Of a stretch of DNA of 64,000 nucleotides, positions 1 to 8,717 are shown one piece after another. Position 1 is the first letter of the stretch. Each line of letters begins with the position of its first letter. Made by a program: the position numbers and the translations under genes. The notes beneath the pieces were generated by a model that did not search any database, was not told where the DNA came from, and worked only from the letters and a program-made list of their open reading frames with translations. The DNA is from Bordetella genomosp. 11 (GTDB lineage: Bacteria; Pseudomonadota; Gammaproteobacteria; Burkholderiales; Burkholderiaceae_B), in contig NZ_NEVS01000004.1 of NCBI RefSeq assembly GCF_002261215.1, positions 1,922,001 to 1,986,000 on the forward strand, read 5' to 3'.

Positions 1-1
1 C

Positions 2-307
2 CTGCTGCTGCTGGACGAGCCTTTTTCCAACCTCGACGCGGATGCGCGCGAACGCCTGGCATTCGAAGTGCGCGACATCCTGAAGCACACCGGGCACACG
101 GCGGTGCTGGTCACGCACGACCAGGCGGAAGCCTTCGCCATCGCCGACCGCATCGGGGTAATGACCGAAGGCCGCGTGGCGCAGTGGGACACGCCCTACA
201 ACCTGCGCCACCATCCCGCCACGCCTTTCGTCGCCGACTTCATCCGCCGGGAAGCGCTGGCGGAGCAGCGCGCGGCGGCCTATGCGCGCGGCGCGCGGCG
301 CGCCTGA
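2..307 (+). CDS. ABC transporter ATP-binding protein, C-terminal part (cut by window edge)
   Basis: The frame is open from the first bases and ends at TGA 305-307. The first visible residues are the Walker B and D-loop stretch (LLLLDEPFSNLDADAR), followed by the switch histidine in VLVTHDQAEAF. The ending (RIGVMTEGRVAQWDTPYNL...TPFVADFI) is typical of the FbpC/PotA-like importer subfamily, where it leads into a short regulatory tail. This part would couple ATP hydrolysis to import of a substrate such as ferric iron, spermidine or a sugar. The Walker A half and the partner subunits lie outside the window, so the substrate cannot be assigned. The family call is secure; FbpC itself is only a guess. 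Confidence 0.85.
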   Translation: MLLLDEPFSNLDADARERLAFEVRDILKHTGHTAVLVTHDQAEAFAIADRIGVMTEGRVAQWDTPYNLRHHPATPFVADFIRREALAEQRAAAYARGARRA

Positions 308-424
308 TCGCCGTAGCACACGGTCGCCTGCGTGCCATGCGTCGTTGTGGGCCGGGCCCCGGCGCTACGATGCCGCGCGTCCGCACACACAAGCCATGGG
401 CTGCAAGGCGCGACGCGAACCAGC

Positions 425-1351
425 CTATCGCGGCGGGATCGGCGCCAGCGGTGCCCAGGCCGGCGCGGGAATGAATTCCGTGGTGTCCTCCGGCACGGTC
501 TGGCCGAAGCGATTGCGTATCCAGTCCTCGCGCGCCTGCTCGATGCGATCGCGGCGGCTGGAGACGAAGTTCCACCACAGGTAGCGCGGACCGTCCAGCG
601 GTTCGCCACCCAGCAAGGCCACCCGCGCCGCTGAAAGTCCCTTCAGCGTCACCGGCTTGCCCGGCGCGAATACCACCAGCCGCCCGGACTCGAAGCGCTG
701 GCCGTCGATTTCCACCTCGCCGCGCGCCACGTAGGCCGCGCGCTCTTCATATTCCGCGTCCAGCTGCAGGCGCGCGCCCGCCTCCAGCGCGACATCGCCC
801 AGGAACAGCGGCGACAGCGTGCGTATCGACGAAGTCTGTCCGAACAGGGAACCGGCGACGATCTGCGCGCGCACGCCCTCGCCTTCCATCACCGCCTGCG
901 CATCGCGGCCGTAGTGCACGAAACCGGGATCGGTCTCTTCGTGGCTGGCCGGCAGCGCCACCCAGGACTGCAACCCCGCCAGCGGCTGCGGCTGCGCGCG
1001 GCTCTGCGCCGAGGAGCGTTCGGAATGCACGATGCCGCGCCCCGCGGTCATCCAGTTCACCTCGCCGGGCAGGATGGTGCGCACGGTGCCCACGCCGTCG
1101 CGATGCACGATCGCCCCTTCGTACAGGTAGGTCACCGTGGACAGACCGATATGCGGATGCGGCCGCACGTCGATGCCCGCGCCCGCCGGCAACATGGCCG
1201 GCCCCATCTCGTCCAGGAAGACGAAGGGCCCCACCGTGCGGCGCTCGCGCGAAGGCAAGGCGCGCCGCACCTCGAAATTGCCGATGTCGCTGGTGCGCGG
1301 TATCACCACGGATTCGATGGACGGGGGGAACTCGGGCATTAGCTGGGACAT
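425..1351 (-). CDS. Pirin family protein
   Basis: A 308-residue bicupin protein of the pirin family. Visible pirin features are the N-terminal core (FVFLDEMGPAML), the metal-ligand-like stretch DVRPHPHIGLSTVTYLYEG, and VNWMTAGRGIVHSER. Family members bind Fe(II) or another metal; some have quercetin dioxygenase activity and others are redox or transcription cofactors. I chose the ATG at 1349-1351 (MSQLMPEFPP) over an upstream in-frame start, because the upstream residues are low-complexity and look non-coding. It lies downstream of a second pirin gene on the same strand with about 100 bp between them, and both are divergent from a LysR gene. The actual substrate is unknown. Confidence 0.88.
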   Translation of the reverse strand: MSQLMPEFPPSIESVVIPRTSDIGNFEVRRALPSRERRTVGPFVFLDEMGPAMLPAGAGIDVRPHPHIGLSTVTYLYEGAIVHRDGVGTVRTILPGEVNWMTAGRGIVHSERSSAQSRAQPQPLAGLQSWVALPASHEETDPGFVHYGRDAQAVMEGEGVRAQIVAGSLFGQTSSIRTLSPLFLGDVALEAGARLQLDAEYEERAAYVARGEVEIDGQRFESGRLVVFAPGKPVTLKGLSAARVALLGGEPLDGPRYLWWNFVSSRRDRIEQAREDWIRNRFGQTVPEDTTEFIPAPAWAPLAPIPPR

Positions 1352-1449
1352 GGCAGACTCCGGTAAGCGGTGCGGTGGCAAGGGCGAACAACGATGGGGG
1401 CGACGCGCCTGCCCCGCATCGGCGACGCGGAGCAGGCGCGACCGAGCGA

Positions 1450-2148
1450 TCACGGCAGGTCGAATACCAGGACTTCGGCGTCCTCGCCCTGTTCCAGGAC
1501 GATCTCGCTTTCATCCTCAACGGCCACCGCGTCGCCGGCCACCAGGGGTTTGCCGTTGGCGGTCACTTTGCCGCGGGCCACGTGGATCCAGGCGCGCCGG
1601 CCGTCCGCCAGCGTCAGGGTCGCACGTTCCTCGCCATCGAACAATCCCGCATACAAACGCGCGTCCTGGTGGATCAGGACCGAACCGTCCCGCGCATCCG
1701 GCGACGCCACCAGGCGCAGGCGCCCGCGCTTGTCGGCTTCCTCGAAGCGCTTTTCCTCGTAGCTGGGGTCGATGCCGGCCACGTTCGGTTCGATCCAGAT
1801 CTGCAGCAGGTGCGTGCCGTGATCGGGCTGCGGGTTGAACTCCGAATGCAACACGCCGCGCCCGGCGCTCATGCGCTGCACATCGCCCGGCCGGATGGTG
1901 GAACCGTTGCCCATGCTGTCCTTGTGCGCGACCGCGCCGTCCAGCACATAGGTGATGATTTCCATATCGCGATGGCCGTGGGTGCCGAAGCCGCGCCCGG
2001 CGGCGATCTGGTCGTCATTGATCACCCGCAGGGGACCGAATCCCATATGGCGCGGATCGTAGTAGCCGGCGAATGAGAACGTATGGTGGCTCTTGAGCCA
2101 ACCGTGGTCGGCAAAACCGCGTTCTTCGCTGCGTCGCAGGGTAAGCAT
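1450..2148 (-). CDS. Pirin family protein (YhhW-like)
   Basis: A 232-residue pirin. The beginning [29 protein letters not shown] is characteristic of the YhhW quercetinase-like branch. It continues with [18 protein letters not shown] (metal-ligand His/Glu cluster) and [13 protein letters not shown]. The start at 2148 (MLTLRRS) is preceded by an AAGGAG sequence about 7 nt upstream; the longer frame to 2235 adds unconvincing residues. It is the promoter-proximal gene of the pirin pair and is transcribed away from the LysR gene at 2340, which makes it a likely target of that regulator. The role in quinone or flavonoid handling or oxidative stress is inferred from the family. Confidence 0.88.
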   Translation of the reverse strand: MLTLRRSEERGFADHGWLKSHHTFSFAGYYDPRHMGFGPLRVINDDQIAAGRGFGTHGHRDMEIITYVLDGAVAHKDSMGNGSTIRPGDVQRMSAGRGVLHSEFNPQPDHGTHLLQIWIEPNVAGIDPSYEEKRFEEADKRGRLRLVASPDARDGSVLIHQDARLYAGLFDGEERATLTLADGRRAWIHVARGKVTANGKPLVAGDAVAVEDESEIVLEQGEDAEVLVFDLP

Positions 2149-2339
2149 GGCTGGAACTCCTTGTGAACGTTGTCGATGAACGTCATTGTGGGCGTCCCGG
2201 CGGCACTTGCGGCTGAGCCGTTTTGAAGACATCATTCAATAAATTTGAACGATTTTTACCGGTCCGTACCCCGCCTTCCCGCTGCCAGCCAAGGCCGCAC
2301 CGCCGTCTGCGCACTGCCCTTCTTCCGACGCTTTCCACC

Positions 2340-3287
2340 ATGCCGCCTGACCTGCCCCCGCCCGGCCCCGACGCCCTGATCACCCCGGACCTGCTGCTGC
2401 TGGTGGACGCGATCGCCCGCCATGGCAGCTTCGCCAAGGCGGCCCGGGAAATGGGCCGGGTGCCGTCCGCCGTGACCTACGCCATTCGCGGCCTGGAAGA
2501 CCGCCTCGACGTGTTGCTGTTCGACCGCAGCGGGCACCGCGCCGTCCTGACCCCGGCCGGCCAGGCCCTGCTGGACGATGGCCGCCTGTTGCTGAAGTCC
2601 CTGGAAGACCTGACCCGACGCGTGCGCCGGATCGCCACCGGCTGGGAACCCGAGCTGCGCATCGCCGTGAACGGCGTGCTGCCCTGGCCGCCCATCTACG
2701 ACCTGATCGAGGAATTCCAGGCCCTGGGCAGCGCCACGAAGCTGCGCTTCACCAGCGAAGTGCTGGGCGGTACCTGGGACGCCCTGACCGGCGGACGCGC
2801 GGACTTGCTGATCGGCGGCGACGCCGCGCTCGCGCCGCCGGGCCGCTTCGCCACCCAGCCCCTGGGCGAGCTGCATCTGCTGTTCTGCGTCGCGCCGCAC
2901 CACCCGCTGGCCCAGGCCGAGCAGCCGCTGACGCCGGAGGACATCGGCGCGCACTGCGCGGTGGTCGTGGCCGACACATCGCGCGCCCTGCCGCCACTGA
3001 CGCGCGGCCTGCTGGACACGCAGCAACGCGTCGTCATGCCGACCATGCAGGCGAAGATCCATGCGCAGATACGCGGCGTGGGTTGCGGCTACCTGCCGCA
3101 CCTGCTCGCCGCGCCCTATCTGGACCAGGGACTGCTGGTGGAAAAGCCCACACGCGACGGCGGCATGCTGGAACGCCTGTCCTGCGCGTGGCGCGCGCCC
3201 GCCCGCGGCGAAGCCTTGAAGTGGTGGTTGAAGAAACTGGAATCGCCGCGGCTGCGCGGCAGCCTGGTGGACGTGCCGGCGGCCTGA
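2340..3287 (+). CDS. LysR-family transcriptional regulator
   Basis: A 315-residue LysR regulator. The N-terminal winged helix-turn-helix covers about residues 18-78 (LLLLVDAIARHGSFAKAARE, then LFDRSGHRAVLTPAG). The periplasmic-binding-like effector domain follows (LRIAVNGVLPWPPIYDLIEEF...). The start at ATG 2340 is placed just before the HTH; the open frame reaches 2223 but the extra residues lack family similarity. The gene is divergent from the two pirin genes with a 191-bp shared intergenic region, the usual arrangement for a LysR regulator and its target. Its stop abuts the ntrC stop at 3288, so the two genes converge without a gap. Confidence 0.93.
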   Translation: MPPDLPPPGPDALITPDLLLLVDAIARHGSFAKAAREMGRVPSAVTYAIRGLEDRLDVLLFDRSGHRAVLTPAGQALLDDGRLLLKSLEDLTRRVRRIATGWEPELRIAVNGVLPWPPIYDLIEEFQALGSATKLRFTSEVLGGTWDALTGGRADLLIGGDAALAPPGRFATQPLGELHLLFCVAPHHPLAQAEQPLTPEDIGAHCAVVVADTSRALPPLTRGLLDTQQRVVMPTMQAKIHAQIRGVGCGYLPHLLAAPYLDQGLLVEKPTRDGGMLERLSCAWRAPARGEALKWWLKKLESPRLRGSLVDVPAA

Positions 3288-4760
3288 CTACTCGTCTTCC
3301 ATCCCCAGGTCGCGCAACTTGCGTGTGATGGTGTTGCGGCCGATCCCCAGCCGCGACGCCGCCTCGACCCGGCGCCCGCGACTGGCCTGCAGTGCCGTTT
3401 GCAGCAGGATCTTTTCGAACTGCCGTGTCAGCGTGGCCATGATCGCAGGCTCGCCGCGATCCAGGCGATGCTGCGCATCCCGCAACAGGAATTCCTGCCA
3501 GTTCTGCTGGGAAGCATCGGCCACGGCCGCGGCGGCCGGCGCCGCCGTCGCGCCGCGCGCGGCGGTCTGCGGCAACGACGACTGCTGCTCCATGGCGCGG
3601 ATTTCCGGCGGCAGGTCGGCGCGTTCGATGGTCTGGCCTGGGGCCATGACGGTCAGCCAGTGGCAGAAGTTTTCCAGCTGGCGCACGTTGCCGGGAAAAT
3701 CGAAGCGTGTCAGCACGGCCAGGGCTTCCGGCGTCAGGCGCTTGGCCGACACCCCCAGCTGCCGCGCGCTCTGCGTCAGGAAATGCTGCGCCAGCGCGGG
3801 AATATCCTCCACCCGCTCGCGCAAGGGCGGCAGGCGCAGGCGGATAACGTTCAGGCGATGAAACAAGTCCTCGCGGAATAGCCCCTGCTCTACGCGCTGC
3901 TCCAGCGGCTGGTGCGTCGCCGCGACGATGCGCACGTCCACCCGCACGGGCTGGGCACCGCCCACGCGATAGAACGTGCCCTCGGCCAGCACGCGCAACA
4001 GGCGCGTCTGCAGTTCGATCGGCATATCGCCGATCTCGTCCAGGAATAACGTGCCCCCGTGGGCTTCCTCGAAGCGGCCGCGGCGCAGCGTATTGGCACC
4101 CGTGAAGGCGCCGCGCTCATGGCCGAACAGTTCCGCTTCCAGCAGGTCGCGCGGGATCGCGGCGGCATTCAGCGCCACGAAGGGGCCCTTGGCCCGCGCG
4201 CCGTGGCCATGCAGCGCACGCGCCACCAATTCCTTGCCGGTGCCGGATTCCCCGGTGATCAGCACCGTTACCTTGGACTGCGCCAGGCGGCCGATGGCCC
4301 GGAAGATTTCCTGCATGGCCGGCGAGGCCGACTGCGTCATCATCCAACGCTCGCCCTGCTCGTCCTGGCCCGCCAGGGGACCGCCGTCCGGGCCGTCGGC
4401 CGACTCCTGCGCGGCGCGCTGGATCAGCGACACCGCCTCATTGACGTCGAAAGGCTTGGCCAGGTAATCGAAGGCCCCGCCCTGGAACGCCGATACGGTA
4501 CTGTCCAGGTCGGCGAACGCCGTCATCACGATGACCGGCAGCGCGGGGTGGCCTTCCTTGATCTGCCTCAGCAGGTCCAGCCCGCTGCCGCCGGGCATGC
4601 GGATATCCGATACGAGCGCCGCGGGCTCGTCCCCTTCCAGCGCGCTGAGCACATCGGTGGCCTGCGAAAAGCTGCGGGTGTTTATACCCGCGCGCGCCAG
4701 GGCCTTTTCCAGTACCCAGCGTATCGCCTGGTCATCGTCTACGATCCAAACAGGTTTCAT
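3288..4760 (-). CDS. ntrC: Nitrogen regulation response regulator NtrC
   Basis: A 490-residue sigma-54-dependent activator. Receiver domain at residues 3-120 with acidic pocket (VDDD) and phospho-acceptor Asp52 in VSDIRMPGGSG. AAA+ domain with Walker A GESGTGKE and the sigma-54-contacting GAFTGA loop (GHERGAFTGAN). A C-terminal Fis-type HTH (ASRLGIGRNTITRKLRDLG) binds enhancers. It activates nitrogen-scavenging genes such as glnA when phosphorylated by NtrB. The gene overlaps ntrB by 4 bp, implying translational coupling. Length and domain order are normal for NtrC (GlnG), and the genomic position behind glnA and ntrB removes most ambiguity. Confidence 0.97.
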   Translation of the reverse strand: MKPVWIVDDDQAIRWVLEKALARAGINTRSFSQATDVLSALEGDEPAALVSDIRMPGGSGLDLLRQIKEGHPALPVIVMTAFADLDSTVSAFQGGAFDYLAKPFDVNEAVSLIQRAAQESADGPDGGPLAGQDEQGERWMMTQSASPAMQEIFRAIGRLAQSKVTVLITGESGTGKELVARALHGHGARAKGPFVALNAAAIPRDLLEAELFGHERGAFTGANTLRRGRFEEAHGGTLFLDEIGDMPIELQTRLLRVLAEGTFYRVGGAQPVRVDVRIVAATHQPLEQRVEQGLFREDLFHRLNVIRLRLPPLRERVEDIPALAQHFLTQSARQLGVSAKRLTPEALAVLTRFDFPGNVRQLENFCHWLTVMAPGQTIERADLPPEIRAMEQQSSLPQTAARGATAAPAAAAVADASQQNWQEFLLRDAQHRLDRGEPAIMATLTRQFEKILLQTALQASRGRRVEAASRLGIGRNTITRKLRDLGMEDE

Positions 4761-5818
4761 GCGTGTTCCATCGGCAGTACCAGGCGGAATTCCGTATGCC
4801 TGGGTCGGGATTCGAATTCGATGATGCCGCCGTGTTGCTGCACGAAGTCCTGGGCCAGGCTCAGTCCCAGGCCCGTGCCGCCGGGGCGCGCGGTGACGAG
4901 CGGATGGAAAATACGGTCGCGGATATGTTCCGGTACGCCGGGACCGTTGTCGATAATCGAAAGGACCGCGGCCAGCCGATGCTGCCGATGCGCCAGCATA
5001 ACGCGCCGGGCCACGCGCGTGCGCAGCGTGATCTGTGGCGCCGGCGCATCGTCGCCCGCGGATTGGATGGACAGCTCCTGCGCGGCGTTGCGCGCCACGT
5101 TCAGCACGGCCTGCATCAGCCGCGCCGCGTCGCCCTGCAAATCGGGCATGGACGCGTCATAGTCGCGCACGATGGCCAGTCCGTCGCGGAACTCGGCCTG
5201 GATCAACGCGCTGACGCGTTCGCAGATTTCGTGGATATTCACCGGACGGGCGTGCAACGGCACGCGCTGCGGCCCGATAAGGCGGTCGACCAGCGCCTGC
5301 AGCCGGTCGGCCTCCGAAATGATCACCTGGGTATATTCCGCCAGCGACGGATCGGGCAATTCGCCCTCCAGCAACTGGGCGGCGCCGCGCAGGCCGCCGA
5401 GCGGATTCTTGACCTCGTGCGCCAGGTTGCGCAGCAACTGCCGGTGGGTCTCGATCTCGTCGACCAGTCGGTGATTGCGATCGGCGGCCACGCGCAGCTC
5501 GATCTCGCGCGCCTCGATCAACACGGGCCAGGCCTGCGCCATCAGGGCCACCGTGGTCACCACCACGCTGACGGAATCGCCGCCGCGCCGCAGCGAGGTC
5601 ACCTGGCGAACGTCGGCGACATTGCCGGCCTTCGCCTGGTCGATCGAAGACTGCATGGCCTCGCGGTCGTCGAACAGGCCGGCGGCCTGCTGTCCGCTCA
5701 ACTGGCGGCGCGAGCGGCCGAACATATCCTCGGCGGCCGCATTGGCATATTCGACGCACCCCTGCTCGTTCACCAGCAGTACCGATGTCGCAAGCAGTTC
5801 GAAGGCTTCTACATTCAT
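4757..5818 (-). CDS. ntrB: Nitrogen regulation sensor kinase NtrB (GlnL)
   Basis: A 353-residue soluble histidine kinase. An N-terminal PAS domain (FELLATSVLLVNEQGCVEYANAA) is followed by the H-box RNLAHEVKNPLGGLRGAA with phospho-histidine. The ATP-binding domain has N-box LNVARNAAQE, G1 DNGPGVP and G2 GGTGLGLSLA. There are no membrane segments, as expected for NtrB, which is controlled by PII rather than by an external ligand. I chose ATG 5818 (MNVEAF) because GGTGAT lies 4 nt upstream. ATG 5824 would sit almost on that site, and ATG 5839 would have its ribosome site inside the hairpin at 5843-5866. It lies downstream of glnA. Confidence 0.96.
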   Translation of the reverse strand: MNVEAFELLATSVLLVNEQGCVEYANAAAEDMFGRSRRQLSGQQAAGLFDDREAMQSSIDQAKAGNVADVRQVTSLRRGGDSVSVVVTTVALMAQAWPVLIEAREIELRVAADRNHRLVDEIETHRQLLRNLAHEVKNPLGGLRGAAQLLEGELPDPSLAEYTQVIISEADRLQALVDRLIGPQRVPLHARPVNIHEICERVSALIQAEFRDGLAIVRDYDASMPDLQGDAARLMQAVLNVARNAAQELSIQSAGDDAPAPQITLRTRVARRVMLAHRQHRLAAVLSIIDNGPGVPEHIRDRIFHPLVTARPGGTGLGLSLAQDFVQQHGGIIEFESRPRHTEFRLVLPMEHA

Positions 5819-5842
5819 CTTCATCACCCGGGGCGGCATACA

Positions 5843-5866
5843 GGCGGACCGGCGCCCCGGTCCGCC
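5843..5866 (-). terminator. Stem-loop between glnA and ntrB
   Basis: A perfect 10-bp inverted repeat (GGCGGACCGG and CCGGTCCGCC) with a 4-nt loop lies in the short gap between the glnA stop and the ntrB start. There is no T-run on either side, so it is not a canonical intrinsic terminator. It could attenuate, stabilise or mark processing of the glnA transcript so that more glnA than ntrBC message is made. In enteric bacteria this gap also carries a terminator, but the comparison here is only by position. Confidence 0.4.
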
Positions 5867-5895
5867 CCTGCGTGCACCGGGAAATCAGCCGGCAA

Positions 5896-7308
5896 TCACA
5901 GGCTGTAGTACATGTCGAACTCGACAGGATGCGTCGTCATGCGCAGACGCTGCACTTCCTGCTCTTTCAGTGCCAGATAGCCGTCCAGCATATCGTCGGT
6001 GAAGACACCGCCGCGCGTCAGGAACTCGCGATCCTTGTCCAGCGCTTCCAGGGCCTGATCCAGCGACGAGCAGACGGTCGGGATCTTGGCATCCTCTTCC
6101 GGCGGCAGGTCGTACAGGTTCTTGTCGGCCGGATCGCCCGGGTGGATCTTGTTCTGCACGCCGTCCAGGCCGGCCATCATCAGGGCCGAGAAAGCCAGGT
6201 ACGGGTTGGCCAGGGGATCCGGGAAGCGCGTTTCGATACGGCGGCCCTTGGGATTGCCGACGTAGGGAATACGGATCGAGGCCGAACGGTTGCGGGCCGA
6301 GTAGGCCAGCTTGACCGGCGCTTCGAAGTGCGGAACCAGGCGCTTGTAGGAGTTCGTGCCGGGGTTGGTGATCGCGTTCAGCGCGCGGGCATGCTTGATG
6401 ATGCCGCCGATGTAGTACAGCGCGAATTCCGACAGGCCGGCGTAGCCGTTGCCGGCGAACAGGTTCTGGCCGTCCTTCCAGATCGACTGGTGCACGTGCA
6501 TGCCCGAACCGTTGTCGCCGACGACGGGCTTGGGCATGAAGGTGGCGGTCTTGCCATAGGCATGGGCCACGTTGTGCACGACGTACTTCAGGACCTGGTT
6601 CCAGTCGGCGCGCTGCACCAGCGTGCTGAACTTGGTACCGATTTCCAGCTGGCCGGGAGCCGCCACTTCATGGTGGTGCACTTCGACCGGCACGCCCTGC
6701 TGCTCCAGCAGCAGGCACATTTCCGAACGCATGTCCTGGAACGAATCGACCGGCGGCACGGGGAAGTAGCCGCCCTTGACCAGCGGGCGATGACCCAGGT
6801 TGCCGCCTTCGAATTCCATGCCGGTGGACCACGGGGCCTCTTCCGACTTGATCTTGACGAAGGTGCCGGACATGTCGGTGTTCCACGTCACGCCGTCGAA
6901 AACGAAGAATTCGGGCTCGGGACCGAAGTAGGCGGTGTCACCGATGCCGGAGGCCTTCAGGTAGGCTTCGGCGCGCTTGGCCAGCGAGCGCGGATCGCGC
7001 GAATAGCCCTTCATGTCGGAGGGCTCGACAACGTCGCAGGTCAGGATCAGCGTCGTTTCTTCCATGAACGGATCGATGCGCGCGGTGGTGGCATCCGGGA
7101 TCAGCAGCATGTCGGACGCCTCGATACCCTTCCAGCCCGGGATCGAAGAACCGTCGAAAGCATGGCCGCTTTCGAACTTGTCCTCGTCAATCACGTGCGA
7201 CGGCACCGAGACGTGATGCTCGCGGCCGGCGGTATCGGTAAAACGGAAGTCGACGAACTTGACTTCCGCGTCGGCAATCTGTTTCAGGACTTCTTTAGGG
7301 CTTGCCAT
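5896..7308 (-). CDS. glnA: Glutamine synthetase, type I
   Basis: A 470-residue GSI enzyme catalysing ATP-dependent condensation of glutamate and ammonia to glutamine in a dodecamer. Visible signatures: beta-grasp [17 protein letters not shown], the DGSSIPGW latch, the EPEFFVFD metal-ligand strand, [10 protein letters not shown], the ATP-site [27 protein letters not shown], and the adenylylation loop with Tyr399 in [11 protein letters not shown]. The last marks the GSI-beta type regulated by GlnE. The start ATG 7308 is preceded by CGGAG at the usual distance. It leads glnA-ntrB-ntrC, and its upstream region carries a sigma-54 promoter, so its expression is expected to rise under nitrogen limitation. 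Confidence 0.98.
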   Translation of the reverse strand: MASPKEVLKQIADAEVKFVDFRFTDTAGREHHVSVPSHVIDEDKFESGHAFDGSSIPGWKGIEASDMLLIPDATTARIDPFMEETTLILTCDVVEPSDMKGYSRDPRSLAKRAEAYLKASGIGDTAYFGPEPEFFVFDGVTWNTDMSGTFVKIKSEEAPWSTGMEFEGGNLGHRPLVKGGYFPVPPVDSFQDMRSEMCLLLEQQGVPVEVHHHEVAAPGQLEIGTKFSTLVQRADWNQVLKYVVHNVAHAYGKTATFMPKPVVGDNGSGMHVHQSIWKDGQNLFAGNGYAGLSEFALYYIGGIIKHARALNAITNPGTNSYKRLVPHFEAPVKLAYSARNRSASIRIPYVGNPKGRRIETRFPDPLANPYLAFSALMMAGLDGVQNKIHPGDPADKNLYDLPPEEDAKIPTVCSSLDQALEALDKDREFLTRGGVFTDDMLDGYLALKEQEVQRLRMTTHPVEFDMYYSL

Positions 7309-7365
7309 GTCATCTCCGTTTGATAAAGGGTCGAGCGCTGCAACTCGACTGGCACTCAGCTAAAA

Positions 7366-7381
7366 AGCAACAACCATGCCA
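7366..7381 (-). promoter_or_regulatory. Sigma-54 promoter (-24/-12) for glnA
   Basis: On the minus strand the sequence reads TGGCATGGTTGTTGCT. It matches the RpoN consensus (TGGCAC, N5, TTGCW), with the invariant GG and GC dinucleotides separated by exactly 10 nt. It lies about 58 bp upstream of the glnA start codon and points toward glnA. The adjacent ntrBC genes and the enhancer-like sites upstream fit the classical NtrC/RpoN control of glnA. Confidence 0.8.
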
Positions 7382-7441
7382 TGTTTTACCCTGGGAATCC
7401 CGAGGGTGATCCGGCGTGCCGCCGGGGCGATGGACAAATAT

Positions 7442-7491
7442 TGCACCAATACAGTGCCCATCATGGGGCATATGAGCTCTATTTTGGTGCA
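7442..7491 (-). promoter_or_regulatory. Two NtrC-type binding sites upstream of glnA
   Basis: The consensus NtrC site is TGCAC-N7-GTGCA. Here TGCACCAATACAGTGCC (7442-7458) carries both half-sites with one weak end. A second element ending TTTTGGTGCA (about 7475-7491) has one strong half-site. The outer half-sites TGCACCAA (7442-7449) and TTGGTGCA (7484-7491) are exact inverted copies. They lie 60-125 bp upstream of the -24 element on the coding side, the usual enhancer position. The farther site abuts the hemW stop codon. Confidence 0.6.
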
Positions 7492-8703
7492 TCAGTTCAA
7501 AAACAGTGCTTGAAGGTCATTAAGGAACGCCCAACCATGAGGCGTTGCCTTCAGCCGCGTCGGGTCCGCATCCAGCAGGCCCTTGCGGACGGCCGCCTCC
7601 AGTTGGTGCGCGATCGCCGCCAGCGACAGGCCGGTGCGTTCGGCGAAATGGCTGGTGGGCACCCCTTCCTTCAGGCGCAGCACATTCAGCATGAACTCGA
7701 AGGGAAGCTCGTCCTTGCCGACCTCGCGCGTCTCGGCGATGTGCGAACCGTCGCGCGCCATCGCCGCCGCCATCCAGCGCTCCGGGTTGCGCGTGCGCGC
7801 TTCGCGCAGGATACGGTCGTGGAATGACAGCTTGCCGTGCGCGCCCGGGCCAATGCCCAGGTAGTCGCCGAATTCCCAGTAGTTCAGGTTGTGGCGGCAG
7901 CGGGCGCCGGGTCGCGCATAGGCCGAGACCTCATAGCGCTCCAGGCCCGCCCCGGCCGCCAGGGCTTCCACGGCGTCCTGCATGGCGGCCGCCGTATCGT
8001 CGTCGGGCAGGTTGCCCGGCGGATACTTGGCGAAGACCGTATTCGGTTCCAGAGTCAGGTGGTACAGCGACAGATGTTCCGTGCCGTACGACAAGGCCTC
8101 CCGCACATCCGCTTCGCAATCCCGCGGCGATTGTCCCGGCAGCGCGAACATCAGGTCCAGGTTGATCCGGGACACGGCGGACTGCGCCATGTCGATGGCG
8201 CGCCGCGCCTGGTCGGCGTTGTGGATGCGCCCCAGCGCCCGCAACTGCGCGTCATCGAAACTCTGGACGCCCAGCGACAGCCGGTTCACGCCGCTGGCCG
8301 CATAGTCGCGGAAACGGCCGGCCTCGGCGGTGCCGGGGTTGGCCTCCATGGTGATTTCGGCGTCCGGCCACAGGTTCAGGTAGGCCCGCAGCATGGCCAG
8401 CAATTCGTCCAGGCCGGCGGCCGACAACAGGCTGGGGGTACCGCCGCCGATGAAGACGGAAATCACCTGGCGGCCCCAGATCCCCGGCAGGGCCTGTTCA
8501 AGGTCGGCGCGCAAGGCGTCCAGATAGGCGCGTTCCGGGATTTCACCCTCGGCCGCATGCGAATTGAAATCGCAATAGGGACATTTGCGCACGCACCAGG
8601 GCACGTGGACGTAGACGGACAACGGCGGCAGGCTGGTCAGCCCGGACGCGCCGCGCGCGGCAGGCGCCGCGGCGGCCGGGCGGATGGGAATGGTAATGGG
8701 CAT
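7492..8703 (-). CDS. hemW: Radical SAM heme chaperone HemW
   Basis: A 403-residue radical SAM protein with the cluster motif CVRKCPYC (CX3CX2C) followed by the extra Phe/Asn segment DFNSHA. Conserved elements include SVFIGGGTPSLLS, EITMEANPGT, GVNRLSLGVQSFDD and a C-terminal HemN-like domain. HemW was formerly annotated as an oxygen-independent coproporphyrinogen oxidase but is now seen as a heme-trafficking protein. I chose ATG 8703 (MPITIPIRP), 14 nt after the rdgB stop. The open frame continues far upstream through rdgB in a shifted frame, and that extension is not real. Position after rdgB suggests co-transcription. Confidence 0.93.
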   Translation of the reverse strand: MPITIPIRPAAAAPAARGASGLTSLPPLSVYVHVPWCVRKCPYCDFNSHAAEGEIPERAYLDALRADLEQALPGIWGRQVISVFIGGGTPSLLSAAGLDELLAMLRAYLNLWPDAEITMEANPGTAEAGRFRDYAASGVNRLSLGVQSFDDAQLRALGRIHNADQARRAIDMAQSAVSRINLDLMFALPGQSPRDCEADVREALSYGTEHLSLYHLTLEPNTVFAKYPPGNLPDDDTAAAMQDAVEALAAGAGLERYEVSAYARPGARCRHNLNYWEFGDYLGIGPGAHGKLSFHDRILREARTRNPERWMAAAMARDGSHIAETREVGKDELPFEFMLNVLRLKEGVPTSHFAERTGLSLAAIAHQLEAAVRKGLLDADPTRLKATPHGWAFLNDLQALFLN

Positions 8704-8717
8704 GCGGTGTTGCGCGT

